This document shows, in pieces, positions 1-5,320 of a DNA stretch of 11,000 nt. Under the pieces are notes generated by a model. That model ran no database searches. It worked only from the letters and a program-made list of their open reading frames with translations, and was not told where the DNA came from. The position numbers were made by a program, and so were the translations under genes. This DNA is from UBA57 sp963577725 (lineage in GTDB: Archaea; Thermoproteota; Nitrososphaeria; Nitrososphaerales; UBA57), in assembly GCA_047517285.1 (NCBI GenBank), contig JAKZTE010000006.1:1-11000 (forward strand), in the 5' to 3' direction. Position 1 is the stretch's first letter. Each line of letters opens with the position of its first letter.

Positions 1-184
1 CGTCTTGATTTCTTTCGATTAGATTGTAGTAATTTTCACGGGCATAATTATAATCAATGTCATCATGTTTAACATCACTATCAGAATTTGGTTTAATTCT
101 TGATGCAGGCTCCGGCTTTATTTCCGGAGTTGGAACTAAACGTGTAATTTCTAATATTTCATCTATACGATCATCTACTGTCAT
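1..184 (-). CDS. 16: Terminase small subunit, gp16-like (partial, 3' end outside window)
   Basis: An open frame starting with ATG at 184 runs off the left edge of the window; 61 codons are visible. It begins MTVDDRIDEILEI, continues through a Pro/Glu/Lys-rich linker and reaches DIDYNYARENYYNLIERNQD. This has the shape of T4-like gp16: a short N-terminal 'idkiLdI' segment, a charged linker, then the 'D(Y)xYxRxNxxxLIEkgqd' start of the helical oligomerisation core. In the family, gp16 forms a ring that recognises concatemeric DNA and regulates the large terminase gp17 during headful packaging. The identification is supported by position: gp13, gp14 and gp15 lie just upstream in the same order as in T4, where 16 follows 15. 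The start overlaps the end of the preceding small gene by 14 nt, and a purine-rich GGAGAAGAA stretch just upstream could serve as ribosome binding site. The remaining uncertainty comes from truncation and the low conservation of this family. Confidence 0.7.
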   Translation of the reverse strand, partial: MTVDDRIDEILEITRLVPTPEIKPEPASRIKPNSDSDVKHDDIDYNYARENYYNLIERNQD

Positions 185-590
185 CTTTCTTCTCCTTATC
201 AGGTTCTACATCATCATACCAAGACTGGCCCTGTTCGTTTAAACAATCATTGGCTAGAGGAGTAATAATATTATGTATTTCTAGAGGTGATTTTTCTAAA
301 AATTGTGTAGGGTTATGTTTTTCCCTAACCTTATCACATATACAAAAACATTGTTTAGATACATCTATTTCAGTTAATTTTTGGCTGTGTCTTTTATATT
401 TTGTACCAGCTAAAAACTGAATAGCTTCATAACAAGACTTAAATAACAATAAGATATCTTCAGTTTTATATACTTCCTTTTGACTTCTTGGAACTATTTC
501 ATGTACTACTTGTTGATTCGGATGTGTGTCTGCCAATGCCTCTGTAAAAGAAGCCAACATTAAAATTACTAAAAGAATCCGAAAAAACAT
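171..590 (-). CDS. Small secreted or membrane-anchored Cys-rich protein of unknown function
   Basis: Encodes 139 residues. I do not recognise the family. The N-terminus (MFFRILLVILMLASFTEALA) is a convincing Sec-type signal: a short basic n-region, a hydrophobic core at about residues 5-14 and an A-x-A type cleavage site after residue 20. The mature part is mostly polar and probably helical. It has five cysteines, C53, C81, C83, C85 and C116, three of them in a CFCIC cluster at 81-85, and a very acidic/basic tail ending DKEKKDDSR. Oxidised disulfides would fit a periplasmic location. The gene starts 1 nt after the gp15 stop with no strong Shine-Dalgarno of its own, so it is probably translationally coupled to gp15, and its end overlaps the gp16 start. 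It is thus a late-expressed gene wedged between two universally adjacent T4-like genes. A role at the host envelope, in lysis or in superinfection exclusion is possible but is inference only. No lipobox is evident. Confidence 0.75.
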   Translation of the reverse strand: MFFRILLVILMLASFTEALADTHPNQQVVHEIVPRSQKEVYKTEDILLLFKSCYEAIQFLAGTKYKRHSQKLTEIDVSKQCFCICDKVREKHNPTQFLEKSPLEIHNIITPLANDCLNEQGQSWYDDVEPDKEKKDDSR

Positions 591-591
591 T

Positions 592-1536
592 CTACAGATT
601 CACATCTAATCCAGTTGTCAAATTCACATCTATATTGTCATTAAAATGTTCAAAAGTTTGTGTATAACCAAAATCATCATTTGCGGTGACATCTCCTGGT
701 CCGGGTGTAACTGTTAATCTTGATTTAATTCCCGCTGCTCCTGTTCCTGCTGAACTAGTTTCTGTTATGAATTTCATTATTCCTGTTGCCTCAGGTGAAC
801 CCGCATCCGCATCTAAAAGTAAATAGTTAACTGAAAAATCTGTGCTATCTTCTAAAATAATATATTCTGGAACTTCTGCTTCTTCTGTAGGCATTCTAAG
901 ATTCACAATCACACTTTTGGTAACTGATCCCGACTTAATATCTGGATAGATATATCCTTTTAGTACAAAAGTAAATGACCATATAATCTCTCTCCTTAAA
1001 GAGAGTTCACCTTCGTATGAATCTTCAACTGTAGTACTATTTAATACTATAGAAAGATCAGGCTTAACATTCATAGACGGAACTAGATTCACACTAACTG
1101 TAAACTCTGGAGTAAAAAAAGGAACAATCTGTTCAAAAATTTGTGCGCCGTCTTCTGAACTGTCCACCATTGCAGTCAAAACAAAATCAAAATTATAAGG
1201 TACAGGATTAAATTGTTTCATAAGTGTACTTGTAGACGCGGCAGTATTGGCCGCATACACTTGACCCATTGTATTTAATTTTCTAACTCCATCATAAGTA
1301 ATTCCGTTCATAATAAAACCCATTCTTGGAAGACTAGCTGCAACTCCTCCATCGGCCTGAACTGCTCTCATTCGAAGAATTAATTTGTCTTTGGCTTCGT
1401 ATGAAATAGGAACTTTGATCTGTTCTGTTATAACACCAGCTGAATTTCTCCTTTGAATGTTTATATCATTAAAAAGTGTACCAAAAATTGCCACATATTT
1501 TCTAATAGTTTCATGATAATAAGTTGTTCCTAACAT
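592..1536 (-). CDS. 15: Tail terminator / proximal sheath stabilisation protein gp15
   Basis: Encodes 314 residues, compared with about 270 for T4 gp15. The product caps the tail tube and sheath at the head-proximal end and provides the surface for head-tail joining. Recalled T4 gp15 matches along the chain: an N-terminal 'YxxxxRkYxxxxGxLFxxIxIqR' segment (residues 6-30), 'VPISYxxKdkl' (42-52), 'FNPxPYxxxF' (109-118), 'EQIVPFFTPEF' (135-145; T4 has EQILPYFQPHF) and 'LSLRREIIWSFTF..GYIYP' (178-198; T4 has LSRRRIEWSLTFEVNGWMYP). The C-terminal 100 residues are more variable and include a DFGYTQTFEHFND motif near 288-300. The start overlaps the gp14 stop in a TAATG arrangement and is preceded by GGAG, so it is coupled to gp14. 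The order 13-14-15 agrees with the assignment. Confidence 0.92.
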   Translation of the reverse strand: MLGTTYYHETIRKYVAIFGTLFNDINIQRRNSAGVITEQIKVPISYEAKDKLILRMRAVQADGGVAASLPRMGFIMNGITYDGVRKLNTMGQVYAANTAASTSTLMKQFNPVPYNFDFVLTAMVDSSEDGAQIFEQIVPFFTPEFTVSVNLVPSMNVKPDLSIVLNSTTVEDSYEGELSLRREIIWSFTFVLKGYIYPDIKSGSVTKSVIVNLRMPTEEAEVPEYIILEDSTDFSVNYLLLDADAGSPEATGIMKFITETSSAGTGAAGIKSRLTVTPGPGDVTANDDFGYTQTFEHFNDNIDVNLTTGLDVNL

Positions 1537-2405
1537 TATAGACTCCCGAATGGATTACCTTCGGTGAAATCAATAATAGCATCTGCCGCGGCTTCTATTT
1601 CTACATTACTTGCAGTCTCTTGTGTATCTGCGGCCGATGATTGAGCATCAAAAGAAGTAATAGAATAAGATGCACTAGAACTGTCACCAACAATATTTAC
1701 AACTCCAGAAAAGTTACCTGTCATGTTTATGAGATTTAATAGTTTATCAGTTGCATTCCAACTGGCCACCTCTCCTTTGACTGTAGCAGCGGCGAGTGAT
1801 GCCCCCTGATAGACTTGCTCACCAACAGTATAGTTACCACTACCCGTATTCATTGTAAAATCAATCGAATAAGATTGTGCTCGTTCAATTGCATCTATAT
1901 CTTCAATACCAGTATTAAGTGATTGATCAGAATAAAAGAACATCTCACATAGAAGATCATAAGTCTGTAATCCACCAGTTTGATAAAATATAGTTTCATC
2001 TTCTACAAACATTACTTGAAATAATGCTCCAGTAAGAGGAAAATAAATCAAATCTCCCCCTGCCGGTGCGGTAGCCCTTCCCTCACCCTGAACATTCAAT
2101 TCCGCCCATCTGCGTCTTGCGACAGTAAAGGTAATTTGATCTTTTATTTGTATTCCAAACTTAGAAATGAAATCACCCTCACCCTCAAATCCGTCTATGG
2201 ATTTAATATACATTTCAATTGTATGAGCACTATTATAAGATGCAGTATTGTCCTCACCCATTAATGTATCTTCATCATTCAATGTTCTTGGACAATAATA
2301 TACATCTGTTCCAAAAGTCTGTATTGCCTCAATATTCAAATTTTCTATTAATCTTTGCTCTGGTGTATTTGTACCATGCAGATTAAAATACTGATTTGTC
2401 GCCAT
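1536..2405 (-). CDS. 14: Neck (head completion) protein gp14
   Basis: Encodes 289 residues; T4 gp14 has 256. In the family gp14 binds the portal-gp13 neck and forms the docking site for the tail. Residues recalled from T4 gp14 are visible in order: 'ESIQxxGxxxYYxPR' as IEAIQTFGTDVYYCPR (25-40), 'GFEGEGDFISKFGIQIKDQITF' (72-93; T4 EGYEGQNSFFSKFGMQVQDEVTL), and 'GDLIYFPLTGALFQVMFVEDETIFYQTG' (117-144; T4 [28 protein letters not shown]). The chain ends in an acidic 'DFTEGNPFG' tail. A region absent from T4 gp14 at about residues 191-252 begins YTVGEQVYQG and looks like a small beta module (see separate repeat feature). AGGA lies 6 nt before the ATG, inside the end of gp13, and the gene begins 3 nt after the gp13 stop, so translation is probably coupled. 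Confidence 0.92.
   Translation of the reverse strand: MATNQYFNLHGTNTPEQRLIENLNIEAIQTFGTDVYYCPRTLNDEDTLMGEDNTASYNSAHTIEMYIKSIDGFEGEGDFISKFGIQIKDQITFTVARRRWAELNVQGEGRATAPAGGDLIYFPLTGALFQVMFVEDETIFYQTGGLQTYDLLCEMFFYSDQSLNTGIEDIDAIERAQSYSIDFTMNTGSGNYTVGEQVYQGASLAAATVKGEVASWNATDKLLNLINMTGNFSGVVNIVGDSSSASYSITSFDAQSSAADTQETASNVEIEAAADAIIDFTEGNPFGSL
1650..1835 (-). repeat. GE-type beta module in gp14 (residues ~191-252)
   Basis: The peptide starts NYTVGEQVYQGASLAAATVK, then a GEVASWNATDKLLNL strand pair and a G-x-F...IVGDSSSASYSITS end. The pattern 'ftvGE.vtqg.s.a.atv.gev.s....' resembles the two copies inserted in the neighbouring gp13 and is a type of insert I associate with structural proteins of marine phages. 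It sits downstream of the T4-conserved gp14 core. Confidence 0.5.
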
Positions 2406-2408
2406 TTA

Positions 2409-3419
2409 TTATCCTATTAGATGATCGATTGGTAGTTCATACCGTAGTGACATTTCTGTTTGAATGGTTTCAAGTTCTGTAGTTGCATCATCATAAAGTT
2501 GTCTTCCATTCATTGTTACTCCACCCGGCAATTGCATTCCCTCAAACTTTGTAAGATTTTGACCCCATTGTTTTTTCATCAATGCGGTATTATATCTTTT
2601 GAGAAACATATCACCCCAAATATCGGTATACGTGGCCGGATCAAGAATTTTATCTACTTCAACAACAATAAAATCATCTATGTCGGCATCTGATCCCCAT
2701 GAAATATCAAGATATAGTTTGTCTGCATGTCGATTATATCTAAATGATGGCTGACCTGTAAACATTTCATTAATCAACGCTAAATATTCTTGTGCAATTT
2801 CAAAACTTGCTAAACCACCGCTTCCCAATGAATGCATTTCAGATAGTGCAAATTGATATTTAGAGGAAAACATGGAATTAGTTCTAGAATTATCAGAAAA
2901 AGGAATAATTCTTCGAACTCCAATAATTGCTTCGGCTATCGATATGTATTTGTTATCAAAGTCACCTATTGCGGTTGCAGTAGATGCATGAGTTGTTGCG
3001 GTTGCTGAACTTGTATTACCTGTAATAGTTTCGCCAGTAGAGAATGTTGTAGTAGTATTTGCATAAAACGTATTACCATCCCCTCCCGATTTAACTTCTG
3101 GGCCTTTATATCTTAAAGTAGTATTAGCACTATGATATGCGTGTACTGTTGCTTGAACACCACTTGTTCCACCAGTAATTATTTCACCATTTGAAAAAGT
3201 TCCAGTTGGAGCTCCCGCTAGTTTGAGAGTAGAGCCTGATATTTGATGTTTTAGAAATGTATTTTCGGTTGCATCAAAATGATATTCTTGGTAAAATTGG
3301 AGAGAATCATCGATACAATCTTCTACTTGGTCATCATCAATATTCAATTCTACTACTGGCCATCCAAGTTTCCGTTTACAATAATCTTTAAAAGTTGTTC
3401 TAGTAGTTGGTTGTGTCAT
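2409..3419 (-). CDS. 13: Neck (head completion) protein gp13
   Basis: Encodes 336 residues; T4 gp13 has about 309. It completes the head by binding under the portal and, with gp14, forms the tail-docking collar. Diagnostic features are the N-terminal FKDYCKRKLGWPVVELNIDD segment followed by DQVEDCIDDSLQFYQEYH (residues 10-47), 'ISIAEAIIGVRRIIPF' (159-174), 'RYNRHADKLYLDISW' (227-241), and the C-terminal 'RYNTALMKKQWGQNLTKFEG' (275-294) with 'QLPGGVTMNGRQLYDDA' (296-312). All are hallmark blocks of the T4-like gp13 family. Between the first and second blocks (about residues 62-150) sits a low-complexity, Thr/Gly-rich insert with two copies of an 'FSxGExITGxTSxxxATxHA' repeat. The start overlaps the preceding gene's stop as ATGA, so translation is coupled. 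Confidence 0.93.
   Translation of the reverse strand: MTQPTTRTTFKDYCKRKLGWPVVELNIDDDQVEDCIDDSLQFYQEYHFDATENTFLKHQISGSTLKLAGAPTGTFSNGEIITGGTSGVQATVHAYHSANTTLRYKGPEVKSGGDGNTFYANTTTTFSTGETITGNTSSATATTHASTATAIGDFDNKYISIAEAIIGVRRIIPFSDNSRTNSMFSSKYQFALSEMHSLGSGGLASFEIAQEYLALINEMFTGQPSFRYNRHADKLYLDISWGSDADIDDFIVVEVDKILDPATYTDIWGDMFLKRYNTALMKKQWGQNLTKFEGMQLPGGVTMNGRQLYDDATTELETIQTEMSLRYELPIDHLIG
2985..3047 (-). repeat. Second copy of the FSxGExITGxTS repeat in gp13 (residues 125-145)
   Basis: Partner of the repeat at residues 74-94. It lies immediately before the conserved gp13 block starting at DFDNKYISIAEAIIG, so the inserted region ends here. Confidence 0.65.
3138..3200 (-). repeat. First copy of the FSxGExITGxTS repeat in gp13 (residues 74-94)
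   Basis: The peptide reads TFSNGEIITGGTSGVQATVH plus one residue. It aligns without gaps to the second copy at residues 125-145 (TFSTGETITGNTSSATATTH plus one residue); 14 of 21 positions are identical by eye. The copies are about 51 residues apart and separated by a beta-like linker. Probably part of a small surface-exposed beta domain inserted in gp13. Confidence 0.65.
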
Positions 3420-3760
3420 TTCGTTGCCTCTGCAGATATCGTTATAATTCCTTCGGCCAATCTTTCTACTATTGTACCACCCGATTGTGTATATTCAACA
3501 TCGTAAACATAATTTCCAGGGGAAAGAGCTGCAGTCTGTGTCGCAGTCAATGAGATTGTTACATTTGATCCTGCAACGGCGGTAGTTATAGTAGTAACAT
3601 TATTTGATGAATAGTAAGATTGACGCATCTTTGCGGCACAAGTGCCTGTAGAAATAGTGACATTCTGGCTAACAGAATTTTGTGCGTAGATTACTTTTTC
3701 AAACGTGCAACCTTGATCTAATGCAATGTTAACAGTTTGTTTTTGGAGGGTCAATGCCAC
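3416..3760 (-). CDS. Small beta-rich putative virion protein (Ig-like/BppU-type fold suspected)
   Basis: Encodes 114 residues with a GTG start. The start is supported by AGGAG 6 nt upstream and by the late promoter about 50 nt upstream. The chain alternates short hydrophobic strands with Thr/Ser/Asn-rich turns: an N-terminal 'LDQGCTFEKVIYAQN' segment, 'CAAKMRQSYYSS' (41-52), 'VTISLTATQTAALSPGNYVYDVEYT' (67-91) and a terminal 'VERLAEGIITISAEATK'. The layout 'G.tf...i......i..gt..akmR.sy.s........i.lslt..qTaalspG.YvYDve.....g...r..eGiitv...T+' is one I associate with small phage structural proteins of Ig-like or BppU N-terminal type, often attached to virion surfaces or fibres. There is no signal peptide or transmembrane segment. 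It is the first gene of the late neck operon, and its stop overlaps the gp13 start (ATGA). The exact virion position is unknown. Confidence 0.75.
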   Translation of the reverse strand: MALTLQKQTVNIALDQGCTFEKVIYAQNSVSQNVTISTGTCAAKMRQSYYSSNNVTTITTAVAGSNVTISLTATQTAALSPGNYVYDVEYTQSGGTIVERLAEGIITISAEATK

Positions 3761-3766
3761 AATCTT

Positions 3767-3771
3767 CTCCT
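3767..3771 (-). promoter_or_regulatory. Shine-Dalgarno supporting a GTG start
   Basis: On the minus strand AAAAGGAGAAGATT precedes GTG. The AGGAG core lies 6 nt before the GTG codon. This strong site decides the start of the 114-residue protein at 3760. Confidence 0.8.
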
Positions 3772-3775
3772 TTTA

Positions 3776-3814
3776 AAATAGTATAGTGTTGATATAGTTG
3801 TTTCTATACTATTT
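3776..3814. repeat. 11-bp perfect inverted repeat (possible hairpin in the promoter gap)
   Basis: AAATAGTATAG at 3776-3786 is the exact reverse complement of CTATACTATTT at 3804-3814, with a 17-nt loop. In minus-strand RNA the 3' arm is followed by UUUUAAAAGG. The stem is AT-rich, so it is a poor classical terminator. The outer arm overlaps five bases of the late-promoter box. If the late transcript starts about 6 nt after the box (near 3804), the complete hairpin would form only in read-through RNA coming from the upstream cassette. This would suit a weak terminator, a processing site or a DNA-level site. Confidence 0.6.
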
Positions 3815-3817
3815 ATA
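3810..3817 (-). promoter_or_regulatory. T4-type late promoter (TATAAATA)
   Basis: The minus strand carries a perfect TATAAATA, the consensus recognised in T4-like phages by the sigma factor gp55 with gp33 and the sliding clamp. It lies in the only noncoding gap of the window, 18 nt after the carbamoyltransferase stop and about 50 nt before the GTG start of the first structural gene, in the right orientation to drive the small virion gene, gp13, gp14, gp15, the secreted protein and gp16. Transcription would be expected to start near 3804-3803. Confidence 0.85.
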
Positions 3818-3835
3818 TGAAAAGGAAATCTGTAG

Positions 3836-4399
3836 CTATTTTGTAACTCTATAATTTCCTATAACTAAAACATCTATATTTGTACCCATAAAAGTTTTTA
3901 TTGCGTCTTCAGGAGACTCTACTATAGGTTCACCATCAACATTAAATGATGTATTTAATAATATAGGAACATTAGTTTTTTTGTTCCACTCGGTCAATAA
4001 CTGAAAAATCGGTTTGTTTAATTCTTCAGTTACAGTTTGTATTCTAGCCGAACCGTCTACATGGATTACTGCCGGTACTTGACCTTCTTTCTCTGACAAA
4101 ATTTGAGCATTAAACAACATATATGGTGAAGAATTTTTTGGAATATCAAACCAATCGTGTATATATTCTTCTAACATGATTGGTGCATAAGGCCTCCACC
4201 CCTCCCTATGTTTCACTCTTTCATTAATATAGTCTTTATTGTCTTTAATAATTGGATTAGCTAATATAGATCTATTTCCCAAAGCTCTTGGACCAAATTC
4301 ACTTTTGCCTTGAAACCATCCGATTATTTTGTTTTCCAATAAATCTTCAACAATAAGTTGACACAATTTATTAAAATCTTCGTAATATGTGTAATTCAT
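3836..4399 (-). CDS. O-carbamoyltransferase, C-terminal domain as a separate gene (NodU/CmcH family)
   Basis: Encodes 187 residues, matching the Carbamoyltrans_C domain alone. Family blocks are intact: GWFQGKSEFGPRALGNRSIL (27-46), KHREGWRPYAP (63-73), HVDGSARIQTV (113-123), and LLNTSFNVDGEPIV followed by a Pro-Glu-Asp-Ala helix (147-167). In the family this YrdC-like domain binds ATP and carbamoyl phosphate and makes the carbamoyl-adenylate used by the Kae1-like N-terminal domain, which lies in a separate gene at 5321-6586. Together the two chains have 608 residues, the size of one ordinary NodU/CmcH enzyme, and the split falls in the linker just before the 'iGWFQG' block. The start lies 2 nt after the intervening oxygenase gene (TGATAATG), so translation is coupled. 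No key motif is missing, so an active two-subunit enzyme is likely; this is inference. Confidence 0.9.
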   Translation of the reverse strand: MNYTYYEDFNKLCQLIVEDLLENKIIGWFQGKSEFGPRALGNRSILANPIIKDNKDYINERVKHREGWRPYAPIMLEEYIHDWFDIPKNSSPYMLFNAQILSEKEGQVPAVIHVDGSARIQTVTEELNKPIFQLLTEWNKKTNVPILLNTSFNVDGEPIVESPEDAIKTFMGTNIDVLVIGNYRVTK

Positions 4400-4401
4400 T
4401 A

Positions 4402-5319
4402 TCAGTTCACTTGAGGTAATGTTTCTCCCATGACATTTCGTGGAGAAATGACAGGCCGATTGTCATGCATAGGTTGCATCTGTGCTGGTTCAAAATTCCA
4501 AAATATAACTTGAGAAAGTCTCTTTATATCTATTAATTCTTTAATATCAAACAATGCTGAATGAAACATTCCGCCCATATAAGATACCATTTGATTATAT
4601 TTGCCAGTAGACTCCCACAACAATTCCCACTCATCATTATTCGCGAAAATACATTCATCATACTTTAATTCAACAGGCGCGTTTTCTAGTACTTCTTTTT
4701 TCATCCGCATTGTTGAGTTATCAATGGGTGCTCCACCTTTTTTCTCACAATCAGTTATCCAATCCGACTGTAAATCATCTTGAGGATAACCAACTAAATC
4801 AGATTTTATGTGTCTGTATATGCCTGTACCATTAGTTTCTAATTCATCATCTTTATTTAAATAAAGTATAGAAGTAATGAGGGAAGGATCTGAATGTGGA
4901 ATATAAGATTCTTTTCTTTGAGTCCCCGTCACGCCATGTTCTTTATCATTGTGAATAATATTTACACAAAACTGATTATTATTAGTTGCTGTGTCGTATG
5001 TTATCATATCCGTCATTTCTAATTTATGTAATAATAACATAGCTAATGTATTTAAAAAATTCTCGTTTCCTATAAAATTATCAATCGTTATTCTATTACC
5101 ATAATATTTTTCATAATTACAGTTTGCAAGTGGTACAGGTAATGTATTTACGAAATCGGATATTCTGTCTGGGTCTTTATATACATCATCTATAATAACA
5201 ACTGGATATTTCCCCCCACGAAAACCCCCACCATGAGGATCATCCCCACCAATCATTTCAACGCGAACTTTCATTTTTGAACCTAATTCGAACATTGATT
5301 CATTATCGTAAAATTCCAT
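4402..5319 (-). CDS. 2OG-Fe(II) oxygenase-like protein (DUF6445-like), inserted between carbamoyltransferase halves
   Basis: Encodes 305 residues. An early strand-helix segment YPVVIIDDVYKDPDRISDFV (38-57) is typical of non-haem iron oxygenases of the prolyl-hydroxylase or DUF6445 type. The presumptive iron ligands are H142 and D144 in YIPHSDPSLITSILYLN, with distal H253 in MGGMFHSALF. R267 in RLSQVIFWNF would bind the 2-oxoglutarate carboxylate. A TGIYRH motif (165-170) follows the first ligand pair, as in DUF6445-like proteins. The substrate is unknown; the gene context suggests a glycan or small-molecule hydroxylation linked to carbamoylation. The ATG is 1 nt after the stop of the N-terminal carbamoyltransferase half, with AAGGA overlapping that gene's end, so all three genes seem translated together. 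An alternative start at M16 is possible but lacks the well-placed AAGGA. Confidence 0.72.
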   Translation of the reverse strand: MEFYDNESMFELGSKMKVRVEMIGGDDPHGGGFRGGKYPVVIIDDVYKDPDRISDFVNTLPVPLANCNYEKYYGNRITIDNFIGNENFLNTLAMLLLHKLEMTDMITYDTATNNNQFCVNIIHNDKEHGVTGTQRKESYIPHSDPSLITSILYLNKDDELETNGTGIYRHIKSDLVGYPQDDLQSDWITDCEKKGGAPIDNSTMRMKKEVLENAPVELKYDECIFANNDEWELLWESTGKYNQMVSYMGGMFHSALFDIKELIDIKRLSQVIFWNFEPAQMQPMHDNRPVISPRNVMGETLPQVN

Positions 5320-5320
5320 T

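Noticed and set aside
3776..3814. Inverted repeat as a standard rho-independent terminator.
   Set aside because: The stem has only two G-C pairs in 11, and the T run after it is just four bases, so strong intrinsic termination is doubtful. It was kept as an inverted repeat only.
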